Source of the DNA: Apostichopus japonicus
Lineage: Eukaryota > Echinodermata > Holothuroidea > Aspidochirotida > Stichopodidae
NCBI RefSeq assembly: GCF_037975245.1
Contig: NC_092568.1
Span: 17,565,001-17,629,000, forward strand
Length of the DNA: 64,000 bases
Reading direction: 5' to 3'
Shown here piece by piece: positions 11,324-22,914 of the stretch (the stretch's first letter is position 1; each line of letters starts with the position of its first letter). The notes beneath the pieces are model-generated. The model was given only the letters and a program-made list of their open reading frames with translations, was not told the origin of the DNA and ran no database searches. A program made the translations under genes and the position numbers.

Positions 11324-12571
11324 ATGAGGTAGAGGGATCAGAACAGTAAATATGTACCCTCACCCATTTCTCCTACTTTATCCTTCTCCATTTCCCCTTT
11401 TTCTACCCATCCTCTCATGTCCTCTTCTTCTTCACCCTCTCCTCCCCCCCCCCAAGAAAAATTAATTTTTCCCTACATTAGTTGTGTTTAATATTAACTG
11501 TTGCAGCAGAGGCCAAGGCAACTTTTTAATGGAGACAAAAATACTGTGTAGATATGTCCAGTGGCTTAGCTACAAGGGAAAGGGGGGGTGCAATAATTGT
11601 CTCCCCCACCAAAACAAAATTGTCAGGGAAAATATTTTTCAGTAATCTGTCTCCTCCTTAGAAAAGTATTGCCCCCCCCTCACCCTATCCCCATTAGTCT
11701 GGCTGCACCCCTGGATATGTGCAAAATAATCCATCGAACGAGAAAACAATGAGTGCAGATAATGTTTCTATACTTATTAACATTGTTAAGCTATTTAATC
11801 TTTAAAGTAAATTTATTACCAGTAATGCCCCTTGGCAGTCTAGTTGATAAAGGGTGGTCATTCCAAACCAACTTGTTAATGTTACAACACATTGCTTGTA
11901 TAACTTTTAAAAACCTTACCAAAAAGTATTCTTTGAACTAGTTTATAACAGGATACGGAAGGAATAAAACCGATATGGTTTTAGCCTATGCAAACTGTTT
12001 TGACATTGTAAACAAGTTATTTCAGGCCACAGAAGTCACAATAGTCTTATAAAGAGGTGATAGTGAAATATATTGATGTCATTTTGCTAGAATAGATCAA
12101 GTAAAAGACATAAGACAAATAAAACATTGTAATAAAAGATAATTAAAAATAAGAATAAAAGGGAAAAGAGGTCTGCTTCATTTAAGGTATGGACGAAATG
12201 GAGTCTTGTTACATACCGGCAAAATTATTATCATTATAATAATATAAAATATTGAATTCGAAATGTGAAGACGCTGTATTAAATGTATAAAGTGCAATTT
12301 TCATTCATAGAACAAGTGGAAGTGACCTCTTACCTTTTACCTCTGATGTAATATGGATATTTGGTTTATATTTGTTCCAGTAATAAAAGTAACATTCAGC
12401 ATTTTGGAGAATTTTAGGAAATAACCCACAGTACTACAGTTTTTGTCATTTGTGTGCAAAAGGAAATTGTTATGTCCACTGTCAGGGTAAGGTGTGACTG
12501 ACAATTAAGGGAACAAAGAAAATAAACAAAAACAAAAGAAAAAACAACAGGGAACACAAAGGAAAGTTTCA
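11324..12571. other. intergenic, no gene seen
   Basis: AT-rich spacer with C- and G-rich low-complexity patches (11440-11455, 11580-11590, 11671-11680). No coding exon or RNA gene is recognised. Confidence 0.6.
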
Positions 12572-14843
12572 ATGAGAATCACGAAAGGAAGGAATGATGT
12601 CGTTATCGATGCAATGTAACGGGGAAAGATATATAGCGCCATCCTTTAGCAGGTTTCCGCTTGGTCGCCTCACGATGGCAAGCGGAAAAGGTTATGTAAT
12701 ATGAGTGTTATCACGAGATATAAATAACGTTTGATTGAAGAAGGGAATCATGGGAGTTATAAACACTTCTTGTAGGTTGCTTGAAAGTGAGAACCGAACT
12801 GTGTCAATCATATTACATTGACCAGTCTTATTTTGCTTTTTATTTTTTTTTGACCAGTCTTGACCTAGGGGATTTTTATTTTATTCCGATGCATTATCCT
12901 GCCTTAACTTTTTGTCATCAAGGATTAGCACCTCAATACTGTTTCTATCTCTGTCTTTGATTTCTAAGATTTTCTGAAATAAAAAATTAAACATCATTAT
13001 TTTTTGTTTTTGTTTTGTAGAGTATGTTATTTAATGGTACACATAATTTTGTCCATTTTTTTCGTGTTGTTTCTTTATTCCCTTCTTTTTCTTACTGGGA
13101 GTGTTCTACTCTGTTAAACCCGAAAGCTTCCTAGAGCATTTTCTTTCGTCAATATGTTGTGCACAAAGCAAACCAATTAATAAATGAAATAAACGTGGAA
13201 ATTAGTTAAGAAACTTCCACAGTTAAAAGAGTATACTGTGAATACGATGATATGAATCTGAACAGTACCATATTAAACAATCATCATATTTGGTGATAGT
13301 GTATATGGTATAGTATATTTTAAGTTGATGTTTGTATTCAAGAAATATTTTGCATATTTCAGATACTTTGTAAAGTTCTACAAAATATGACTTACACAAT
13401 CAAACTAGTCTTCTTAGCCCCCTTCCCATCCCCATAAATTATGAAGTTTTCAACAATATCACTTAAAATGAACACTTTACAGTCATTTTGTTTCAAAATG
13501 TCTCATTATTCAGGCTTAACAGGTAATAATTCACTGCAAAGTGACAAATTAATTCATTCTTTTTATCTCATAAGTTATAGACAAGTCATCTAAAAATATA
13601 TAAAAAAAATAAATTAAATTCAGAAATTTCTTTTCTAAAAAATAATTAAGCAAGAAATGTAAAGTTTTTTGACATTTTCTTTTTTATGTAAGCATCGATT
13701 TTGTACCAGTTGCTGCGAAATGTTAAATAATTGCTTGTTATTTATCATAATTTCTACAAACACTGGAAGTGGTGATCAGTCATTTTTTGTTTTCTTTGTC
13801 ATTTTTTTTTCTTTTTCATCGGGGCAGCGGGAGGTGGGGGTGTTGAAGGGGGAGGGGGAGGAAACATCGGTTATTGGATTCACTTCCAATATGTGGTAAC
13901 CAATAACCATGGACTTTATTGCAGGTTTGACCCAACTGAAGGACTATGTTGGCTTGGTTTAAATATTATCATCCTAATTATGGAAAGAAAAAGAAAATTG
14001 TAAGTCTGTAAACTGCGGCAAAGGAAAATCAGATTCCTCAGAATTAAAAACAGCATAGGGAAAGGTTCTGAAATCTCTTGATTTTCTTACGCTATATAGT
14101 TGGATGTGCTCCACACGGTTGGCTATGAAGCGTACAGACAAAAATTCCAAAAAGCAAAGAAGAAAAAAACAGATTGCTATTTGTTATCATTTGTCAAAAC
14201 GTTAAAATTCGTAAAACGAGAAAACGTAAACACGGAAAAATGAAGTAATATTAGATGGAAAGAGGAGATGAATAATTGTATCTTTAATTCGACATGAATG
14301 CCGTATAAAGTTCATGTTTCCGTGGAAACTCATGATGTTGAAAGCAGCGCAGTTTAGGAAAATGGAGATCCAAGTAATAATATAGAAGTTAATAACAGGG
14401 CTCAACTTTTGTCGCGGGGGTGGGGGAGATGACTGGGGCAACGGCACACAGTATCAGTTTGTGGAATATGTTTGAGAAATAGCAGGCTACTCCCAATACA
14501 TGATCAACAATGCATCAATATCATGCTTTGAAATATTGAACGTAAACAGGCAAATGTAACTGTTCAATATGTTACCTATGCTGGTTATATATTACTTCAT
14601 ATCAAATTCAGATCAGTCGTGACATTTAATTGGGAGGAGATGGATGTAACAAAGTATTCGACTTCTCCGATCAAACGGTATTTAATATCTCACGATAACA
14701 CTCATATAGTAAAATAACCTCTTCCACTTGTCATCGTGAAGCGACCAAGCGAAAACGTTCAGAAAAGATGGCGCTATATATCTTTCCCCGTTACGATGCA
14801 TCGATAATGACGTCATTCTATTCTTTCATCGCGGATTCATTAT
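12572..14843. mobile_element. 2.3-kb element with about 175-bp diverged terminal inverted repeats
   Basis: Left arm about 12572-12746 and right arm about 14659-14843 are inverted copies. The best block is a perfect 28-bp match between 12616-12643 and the complement of 14767-14794, which includes ggaaagatatatagcgcc. Similarity continues through ttggtcgcctcacgatg and gagtgttatcacgagata. The 1.9-kb centre is AT-rich and codes for nothing recognisable. It may be a foldback or MITE-like relic of a DNA transposon, or an inverted duplication of a shorter repeat. Outer ends and target duplication could not be fixed. Confidence 0.6.
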
Positions 14844-15055
14844 ATACCTGCTTGGTATGATTCATAGCAGTGCAATAGCACATAGCGTGATGAAATATAT
14901 TTATTTCACAAACATCTCTCGAGGTGAGCCGTGGCCGAGTGGTTTCGTCCTACGAGCCTACAGCGTACGTCTGATAAACCGTCTAGTACTGCCGATCAGG
15001 TGGTCTGGTTTCGCCGCTCGGTTAATCCGACACTCATCTCTTTTCCCGTTTTTTC
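14767..15055 (+). repeat. dispersed repeat copy 1 (arm plus tRNA-like unit)
   Basis: This stretch runs from gatggcgctata through gattcatagcagtgcaatag to the tRNA-like unit and the tail tctcttttcc. It matches 15953-16210 in the same order. Its first part is also the right arm of the 12572-14843 element. Confidence 0.65.
14921..15040 (+). ncRNA. 120-nt tRNA-like unit, copy 1
   Basis: The ends GAGGTGAG and CTCATCTC are complementary over 8 bp (one G-U). Just inside is TGGCCGAGTGG (14932-14942), a perfect class II (Ser/Leu type) tRNA A box. Near the 3' end a small hairpin TCGG-TTAAT-CCGA occupies the place of a T-arm, but there is no intact B box. It could be a SINE head derived from a class II tRNA, or a small structured RNA. 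No expression evidence is available. Confidence 0.4.
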
Positions 15056-15952
15056 CCTTTTTATTTGTTTTCTTTCTATCATTTCCCCTCTCCTTCTTTT
15101 TCAATTTGCGCCTGTTTTGTTTGCGTTTTTCCCCCACTTTCTTTATGCTTTGGTGCACAACACGAAAGTCGTACAAACTTGTAATGAAGTGTTACAACAA
15201 AGCACTGACAGTAAATCAACGCATTATACGACTGGTATTCTACTAAATTCTATTAAAACTTGATACTTATCTTGTGAAAAATTATTTCTAACAGTGTGAA
15301 CATCCATACGACATTAATGTAGTTATTTCAATGAACTGATTCATATTAATTTGATATGTTAATACTTTTGAAGTCAGTTCCAACATGGGCCCTACCCCCT
15401 CCAGGCCCCCACCACTGTTTCAAACGGAATTGTGCAGTAAAAATAATGGTCCTTCATCGCCAGAAGTGGTGACACCTCCAATCTTGTTGCTTGAGCACTT
15501 TTCATAAAGGGGAACCGTTTCATAAAAGACAAGCAACCTGAAATGTATGTTCTTCATACGGTGCATAGAGTAACTTGATTTGATGTTTCTTTTCACCTTT
15601 AACTGCTTTTTAGTGGTCATGGGAGATGTGATAATTATGTGAGCTAGGAGTGATATCGGCATACCAATCCATACCGAATCACTATATTCTTAGCAACAAC
15701 CTTCATTCATCTATAATGTACAACCAATTGGAACAATTTCTTTCAAACGTTACTTTCATGACCCTGGCAGTATGAGCATTATGAATATCCTGTTTCTACT
15801 GGAAAAATGTTCGGAACAGGCCATACTGTCGGTACGAGAGCTTTGAAACATGCTGTAAGGTTACAGTATACAGTGATACTAGCATTAAAATTGTCCAACT
15901 TTACGGCATAGGACTCTAAACGATGTTATCGTTTGCGCTGTATGTGTAAAAA
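15056..15952. other. spacer between the two repeat copies
   Basis: Pyrimidine-rich at first (15041-15150), then unremarkable AT-rich DNA. No gene seen. Confidence 0.5.
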
Positions 15953-16210
15953 GGGATGGCGCTATACATTTTTTGTACACCATACTTCACCACACGTCAT
16001 ATTACGCTTTCTATCAGGGATGATTCATAGCAGTGCAATAGCAAACAGGATGATCAAATATATTAATTTCACTAACATCTTTCGAGGTGAGCCGTGGCCG
16101 AGTGGTTTCGTCCTACGAGCCTACAGCGTACGTCTGATAAACCGTCTAGTACTGCCGATCAGGTAGTCTGGTTTCGCCGCTCGGCTAATCCGACACTCAT
16201 CTCTTTTCCT
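15953..16210 (+). repeat. dispersed repeat copy 2 (arm plus tRNA-like unit)
   Basis: Same order of blocks as 14767-15055. The 5' part (15953-16083) is clearly diverged with indels, while the 120-nt core is nearly unchanged. Confidence 0.65.
16084..16203 (+). ncRNA. 120-nt tRNA-like unit, copy 2
   Basis: Same length as copy 1, with two substitutions over 120 nt by eye (gtgg to gtag, ggtt to ggct). It keeps the complementary ends and the class II A-box word. Confidence 0.4.
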
Positions 16211-16525
16211 TTTTTTCATCTGTTTTCCTCCTTTAGTAAAGATCTTAGGACATTAGCAATAAATTACATCGTTATATGACTGGTGTTAACAATGCGCTAA
16301 ACTCTTCACACTTATCAGGTGATAAAAAGTTCTAAAATGTGAACACATGTCGTTCATTAAATGGTTTTAAATGAAATGATAAATAGTTATGAGATACTTT
16401 AACATTATTGAAGTCAGCTTTTACCTGGCTTTTGAGAATTCGACACTTCTCTCTCTTTCTTGCACGTTTTTGTTTCAGGGACGCCTATGAAGTTGCTTAA
16501 TAAAAGCGGTTTCTAATAATCGGTA

Positions 16526-16544
16526 CGGAGAGTTAAACTCTCCG
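16526..16544. other. 9-bp perfect inverted repeat
   Basis: CGGAGAGTT-A-AACTCTCCG. It is not the histone 3' stem-loop consensus and is 1.15 kb upstream of H2A.X. Could be a palindromic protein site or chance. Confidence 0.35.
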
Positions 16545-17482
16545 TCAGCTTTGGAATGTCGTATCTCATTTACATGATAAAATCTTATCACCGATCTCAG
16601 GTATAGACGTTAAAGACGAAGGGAAAAAAAAACCTACCGGCCGCGTTTAATATGCCTACTTTCATTTTGCTTCCGTGGACCCTAAATATATGATAGTGTG
16701 TTTAACCCAAGTTTCGGACTTCGCAGGCAAACAAAACTACACTTTTAAGATGCACAGAAAGTTGTAACGCATCATTAATGCTGCGCGCATAACTCGCCAT
16801 GCATCTTTTCAAGCACCACTTTGATTCCGAGTAGTGTTCGGAATTATGAGAGGTGAGGTCTGGTCTGAGTGTTAGATGTCCTAAAAAACATTCCATTTGT
16901 CGGGCAATTTGTCCCAGTTTTCGTGAACTTTTTAATACTTATCGGGTTCATTGGGATAATCATATATTTTTGACTGGCAAACGTGAACAGCAGCTCCACA
17001 GTCATCGCACAATAATGACGCTCTGGGTATATGTTCAAAATGTGTAATACTATGTTGTAAGTTTTTTAACCTTTGTGCATCCGTTTTAGTTGTCTAACAA
17101 CTGAAGTAACTCGGTTACTATAATTCTTTATCAATTAAAATGGTATACATTTGTATTCATTTTAAGGACATTCTTTGGAACACTGGCTGACTCTGACAAT
17201 TGACACAGGATTTCACGGGTTTTTTTATCAAAATTGTGACGACATTCTCTGCTCCAGCTCCCCAATTTCTGTTCAGTTGACCTCACCTTTAAATAAGGGC
17301 TGTAATTCCGACACAGATGTTATCAGAAACGTTTCAAGAAATTTCACTCAGTGTGAACGAAAACCAAAGAACTATAATACACTTTCCATTGAGTCTCTCT
17401 TTAGAAAATACCACAGTGATTAAATGATCAATAAGAAGATCTATGCATGGCACGTCGGCCGCATACTTCCGATGTAATTGTT
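16545..17482. other. upstream region of H2A.X, no confirmed gene
   Basis: 17175-17423 is open for 82 codons on + and ends KPKNYNTLSIESLFRKYHSD, preceded by ttcattttaag. It matches no family I know. It is treated as non-coding unless a transcript shows otherwise. Confidence 0.35.
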
Positions 17483-17490
17483 ATGCAAAT
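17483..17490 (+). promoter_or_regulatory. octamer element ATGCAAAT
   Basis: Exact octamer 205 nt before the H2A.X start codon. It is the POU/Oct binding word typical of H2A/H2B promoters. A CRE-like TGACGTT follows at 17498-17504. Confidence 0.6.
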
Positions 17491-17612
17491 TTGTGAATGA
17501 CGTTAAAAAACGCGCAGGTAACGTTCTTGGCTTGGTTTTGACATAACTGCATCATACACTGTTCACTACAAACATGTATGTTGCATTTTGTGTATTTTTT
17601 TGAAATAATCGC

Positions 17613-17620
17613 CATATAAG
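17613..17620 (+). promoter_or_regulatory. TATA-like box of H2A.X
   Basis: catataag lies about 75 nt before the ATG, which would leave a 5' leader of about 45 nt. Position and sequence fit, but it is not proven. Confidence 0.4.
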
Positions 17621-17694
17621 TGCTGAAAAAGAGACCGTATATCTTTGTTTGTGGGTCATTTAAGTAGTTCGTTCATTTTCATCAAATAGAAAAC

Positions 17695-18108
17695 ATGTCT
17701 GGTCGAGGTAAAGGAAGCAAGTCCGGCTCAGTTGCAAAATCGAAGACACGTTCTAATCGGGCAGGCCTACAGTTTCCTGTGGGCAGAGTGCATAGATTTT
17801 TACGTAAAGGAAACTATGCCGAACGGATAGGGGCTGGTGCACCGGTCTACCTGGCAGCCGTCTTGGAATACCTCACTGCAGAAATATTGGAATTGGCGGG
17901 AAATGCAGCCAGAGATAACAAGAAAGCTCGTGTGATTCCACGTCACTTACAGTTGGCCATACGAAATGACGAAGAACTAAATAAGCTTCTTCAAGGAGTT
18001 ACTATTGCCCAAGGAGGGGTGTTGCCGAATATCCAGGCCATGCTGCTCAAGAAAAAGACGGGTGGAAAAATGAGCTCGAGTTCAAATGCAGTATCCCAAG
18101 AATATTAA
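17695..18108 (+). CDS. H2AX: histone H2A.X, intronless
   Basis: 137 residues from the ATG in agaaaacATGtctgg to TAA. It carries the canonical H2A fold: [20 protein letters not shown], then [40 protein letters not shown] and [10 protein letters not shown] with the acidic-patch residues. The C-terminus [11 protein letters not shown] carries the SQ[E/D]-aromatic motif that defines H2A.X, so Ser134 is the expected DNA-damage phosphorylation site. Human H2A.X is 143 residues. It acts in nucleosomes and in marking double-strand breaks for repair. Divergent points are RFLRKG (usually RLLRKG), LLQGVT and [11 protein letters not shown]. There is no intron, no neighbouring histone gene and no canonical histone 3' stem-loop after the stop, so this looks like a solitary, probably polyadenylated gene. 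Confidence 0.97.
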   Translation: MSGRGKGSKSGSVAKSKTRSNRAGLQFPVGRVHRFLRKGNYAERIGAGAPVYLAAVLEYLTAEILELAGNAARDNKKARVIPRHLQLAIRNDEELNKLLQGVTIAQGGVLPNIQAMLLKKKTGGKMSSSSNAVSQEY

Positions 18109-18265
18109 AAACATCTTTCTTCTTGTCAACGTACATTTATTTCTCAAAATTCCGTTTGAACTGAACATATTATTTTCCACTGGAAGAGCTTTGCAAATGA
18201 CTTGGGTTTTCGTTTTGGGACCTTTTTCAATTTCTCGGAGGTAAGGAGACGACATATGTTAAACT

Positions 18266-18271
18266 ATTAAA
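18266..18271 (+). terminator. putative poly(A) signal of H2A.X
   Basis: ATTAAA 158 nt after the stop. A canonical AATAAA appears only at about 18749. Either would fit a polyadenylated replacement-type histone mRNA. Confidence 0.3.
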
Positions 18272-18734
18272 AAGGAGCATCCAGTTGAACATTCAAACAT
18301 TTTACTTTTGTGATTCGTAGTGATAAAACCATGTATTTAAACAAAGTCTGGATTTGGAGCGAGAGGCGCTAGTCCTATTAGGCCTACTGAATATGATTTC
18401 GTGTGCACCATACTTTCGTCCGTATGCAGACTTCGCCGAAAGATCTTTAGATGTGGATGTGACCAGATTCTGCCTTGTGTGACTTGTCTTGAAAAGTATC
18501 ACTGTATTACTTCACCATTGAGATTTCAGAGAGTACATCCAGGCGTACAAAACAAATTGGCAAATGTTCATGAAACATGAATGTAGGCTAGCCTACTTCC
18601 AAAATCGTTATCCTAAGTCAGATTCAATTTTCGGCGTCAAAATAATCGCACGGATGGCCCCAAAGATGTTTTAGCTCTAATTTAGAATCAGGCTACACCT
18701 CATACATTGTTTACATGTATGTGACAGTGACAAG

Positions 18735-18758
18735 GTTAGGGTCACAAGGTTAGGGTCA
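18735..18758. repeat. two-copy 'acaaggttagggtc' direct repeat
   Basis: A 14-bp unit is repeated in tandem with an internal TTAGGG. It is too short to be a telomeric relic with any confidence. Confidence 0.5.
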
Positions 18759-21700
18759 ATAAACACCTCTATACTTCCGGTCACTGATTCCAAATTAGTA
18801 CCCAATGTTTGTGTGGCCACACAAACGTTGGCAAGTATGGAATTATCTTTTTACCCATTTTAAGAACAATGATGTAAAAACCTGTTTCATATCATTTATG
18901 GATATTTACCTATAGCCTACCACACAACCAACTAGCACGATATGTACTCCTAGCCTAGTAACGAATTGTACCATGCCGAGTGTCATAAAACGATGAGTTG
19001 ATAAATTCTATAAAGACATGCATGCTGGAAATACCCATAATGTCGACATCGTTTATTTTTGGAAGTTCCCATTCCGTTTTGCAAAAACTCAGGGACAGTA
19101 TTATTTAACTGCCATTTAAGGGTTAATTAACAGTCTCAGCTTGTCAGGTGAAAGTGTTTATGTGTTCCAGCATTTTGTATGGTATGCCTGCCTAGTAATG
19201 TTAGAATATTACTTCTTTATTTCATTGGCTCGTTTGGGAAACTTTTGTAACCGTCACAAGTTATGTTATGAAGAGTGTGTAATTAAAATGTTCATTGCAG
19301 TGTAAATATGTTCACGTGACAAAATTTTCTAGTTCTTTCTTTCTTTCTAATTGAATATAGGCGACTGTGCAGGTTTGAATACACATATGGTGCGCGATTA
19401 AAAGCCTCAGACAAGACCTATACGGGTAGACATTTAGTTGCAGTTCTTGATCTAACGCCAACAAATGTAATATTCTAGCATGAAACAAAAGCAATTTAGT
19501 TGTATTTTGCAGCACATTATTTTCATTTTTTTCTTCAAATCACAGCCAAACATTTGATTTCCATGTATTATGTATTGGTATAGTAGACCTACTTAACATA
19601 AGTATCGCTAAACTGATTTGTCAAGCTTTCAGTATACTCACTGTACGATAAGAATAAACTGAATTCATTTCTGTTAAGATTCAATGAACAGGTGGAATCA
19701 TACCAGCAGTCATTCGTATTGCGTCTTTCTTGTTGTTATTTTATTAAAGCTATTCATTATCCTTTTAAACAAGTTTAATCATGCAAGTCGTGCGCTGGTG
19801 GTGGTGGGGGGGGGGGGGGTGTGATGCCTCCATCGTCAGTCGGGAAAAAACATCGTGTTTTTTTCTCAAAATAATTAATCACCACAGCCTAGCGTTTAGA
19901 CCTAATTTATTAAACGTGCCTCAAAGTGCACCATGTTACTTTCAAACTTAGATTTGACTTATATGAGGAGGGCCTTCAGACCATTCAACGACCCGACAGC
20001 TATAAGGCCCGGCTTCGTAAAAGTTGTTGTCCGCCGAGAGGGCCGTGCTTAAATGTTCATGTAAACATCACTTTAAGGTTCCCCACCCCCCCCCCCCCCA
20101 AATCAAAGTGATATGTCCTCCTAGGCTCCAACCTCTCAAAACTGTGTCCAACAATTTAAATCCTGTTAATTATTAACTTTCTCCACCTTTCACAAGGATT
20201 AACTTTCTCCACTTTCCTCTGTTGCTCATTGATATATGAACATGAGAATGACGTTTAGGGGGCGCTAGACAATTAAACTTGCCGCTTCAGAAAAGTGTCG
20301 TTTTGTTATCAAGAAAGTGACTTTTTGCTGAGGAATTAAGAAAGGGACGATTTAGTCGGAAACTTAACGAACGGAACAAAAAACCCATTTTGTCGGAACG
20401 TTTGGAGTGAGTTCGTATTTTGCATCCTCAAATCAAAGTCACAGGTATGTCCCACTGCCCTTCGAAATTTATGTTACCCCCAGCCCAGCCCACTCCATAG
20501 ATCGAACCCTCTTTCGCCACCTCTGTCTAGCAGGTCGGAGTTATTACACTTTTCATCGATCTACTATATTGACCTATAATGGTCGTTGTCTGCGAAATTA
20601 ACCGGCATGCGATTTTTATTCATAATATGTCATCCCTAAGTCAAACTTGTATCTTTCTGGACGTTTAAGCTGGATTTGTTCTTGACCGGCAAACAGGACG
20701 AGAGAAAATAGGGGCTGGGAAATTTTCACGCGGCAAACAATAAACATGTCTGGAATTCAATTTAGTATATATACTTAAGTAGGTTTGTGAGGCCCAGAGT
20801 CATACACTCAAAGCATGTTCGCGCTGAAGGGGATGGGAGATGGGGGATGGGGGGGGGGGCTGTTAAAATTCCGAGACTAGTTGAGATCCTGAGCACCCCG
20901 AACCCAACGCGATTCCAGCTTCGGGTCCATATGGCAAGCCGGTTTTAACATTTGTACCTCTCCATTCTACTATTCTTATAAGTAGCGTGTCTCCATGAAG
21001 AAAGTAACTGATGAATAGTTTAGTTGAGAGTTCCTTCATAGAGGTAAAGGAACTCTAGTTCTTAACACAGCGCCACCGTTTAGCACTTAGTATATGCACG
21101 TTCGACACTTTATACGCTAAGGGACTTTTAACTGTCCAAATAATTAAGCGGTTAATCGCCCAACCTGAACCACTTTTGGGGGGTATCTGGGGCTGGGACA
21201 AGTGGCGTGGCAAGAAGCGGTGCAGCAATGTTAGTGGGTACCCAAAGGAGAGTCCGTATTCGTCCAAGCCCAGTCATGGTTTAGGCTTGGGTGAGCATTT
21301 TTGTGTATTTGGCACCTCCAGACGCCCGGATATGGCACTCTCGGGCTTCTTTCTGCTAAGGGTCGGGATTTCTTTTGAATTCCCATTGTGTTGGGTATCG
21401 GGAGGGATTTGCATATATCATTTCAGTTCATGTCTTTTCTCGGTACTTGGAACGCCGCTATCCGGGGTCTTTTTTTTTTAGATAAGTACAGCATACCCTA
21501 TTTTGTCATTTGATCGATGCTATCCGATTTGGCCAGTAATTTCAGAGAATTTGGCAGATGAAGCCACTAGCAACCTGGTAAGATCTTAAGTGGGTGAACA
21601 ATAGATCGATTTTGAGACCGATTGGCGTTTTTGAGACTGACTGTAGGAACTAGCCGAGCAACGTTTTAATAATTAAACCAACAAAGTGACAATTTGCTGT

Positions 21701-22599
21701 CTTACAGCTGTATATACAGACGCTTAGAAAATATTTCCAATTGTTTACACTGCTTTTGCTGGGAGTATAGGAGTGCTGCATTATCAGATAGTTCTTGGCT
21801 TTGCTAGATATTTTGAAGTACATAAGTACATACCAGAAAGAGGAATTATTCTAATGTTACCGTGTGGATTGTTATGTCCCAGATCCTTAGTTGGTCCAGG
21901 GAGGCGAAGCCCCCAGAAGCTGCAATGTTTCTTGTTCTCTCGTAGCGAGGTTAAGGCCCGAAACTTCATGTCAGAGAGAGCAGCTAAGTTTCTCTGGATT
22001 TTTGGAGTTCTGGTTGGGGAACTTTTCGCTTTTCAGATGTCTACTTTAAGCTAAAAATACATTTGTGAGAACAATTCAATTTCATTGAAATGTATTTGAA
22101 AGCTCATTTGATTTTACATCTAAACACTGAAACCACTGCCTCAGTTAGTTACATAGTTATTCTGGAGTACCGTAAGTGGTTGAGAAACAGTATGGTTTGG
22201 GGAATTGCAAAGAAAATTTCCAATATATTCAAATATCCACCCAATAGCGCCACCACCGCAAGTGGAAGAGAATGACAAAATTCGAACACTAGCGCTAGAA
22301 AACATCTTGGCTAAAACGGCTTGCCATAGCTTGAAGGGTGTGCAACAAAGGAATCTTTATTCATCATTTGCGGGGGATCCCCATTGGTTGCTACATACGC
22401 TACATAAGGCCATTGTACCTGTGTACTTACTCCCTTTGTGAACCACGTATTAACTTTCTTTGTGTCTCTCACATGCTCATTACTTGTCAAATTACACATA
22501 ACAGACATAACGTAGCGCAGAGAGACCCATAAAAATACTTTTTATGAGGAAAAACATCTTGTTTTGTTAGCTTGTTGGTTTTTGTAATGACATAATCTC
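18759..22599. other. intergenic, no gene seen
   Basis: Contains poly-G (19804-19819), poly-C (20086-20099) and poly-G (20847-20859) tracts. 21176-21481 is open on + for 101 codons and ends in a phenylalanine run from a T tract; nothing in it is recognisable. Confidence 0.5.
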
Positions 22600-22914
22600 A
22601 ACTTTTTGTTAGGGTATCACAATCATATGGTGTGCCTTCTGCTGACAGATCTCTCGCTGATCTGGGTAGGTGCACAGCAGACATGCGATCGAGTCGAGTG
22701 GATTCTGATAGAAACGAAAACCTAAAGCAGACGGAATTTGTGCATGTGCTGAGCACAAATCGACGAGGAGGGTTGAGAGAAAGGAAAGGTGACTGGACCG
22801 AGCACGGGATCGGATAGTCTACAAAAGACACGGCGTGGACGTAAAGATAAAGAAGATTCCGTAGGACCGTAGTCTAGTCTTTTGTGCTTAATTCTTGCCC
22901 CCACGTTTAAATAC
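22600..22914 (+). other. CpG-richer patch, candidate non-coding exon or promoter
   Basis: Unlike its surroundings it has many CpG sites (cgatcgagtcgagtgg, cgacgagg, ggatcgg). It ends at a strong donor-like atac|gtaagta at 22914/22915. No protein in it is recognisable. It could be a 5' exon of the forkhead gene 31 kb downstream or of a non-coding RNA. Confidence 0.25.

Noticed and set aside
14921-15040. Selenocysteine or standard serine tRNA gene
   Set aside because: The A box fits class II tRNAs, but there is no intact B box, no standard acceptor stem and the unit is 120 nt.
14857-15246. 129-codon open frame across the tRNA-like unit, with a near twin at 15933-16166
   Set aside because: Both frames are products of the duplicated repeat and of a T-rich tail; no protein family is recognisable.
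17175-17423. 82-codon open frame ahead of H2A.X
   Set aside because: No partner exon with matching phase and no recognisable domain; kept only as a note in the region entry.
21176-21481. 101-codon open frame
   Set aside because: Ends in a poly-T derived phenylalanine run; composition like non-coding DNA.
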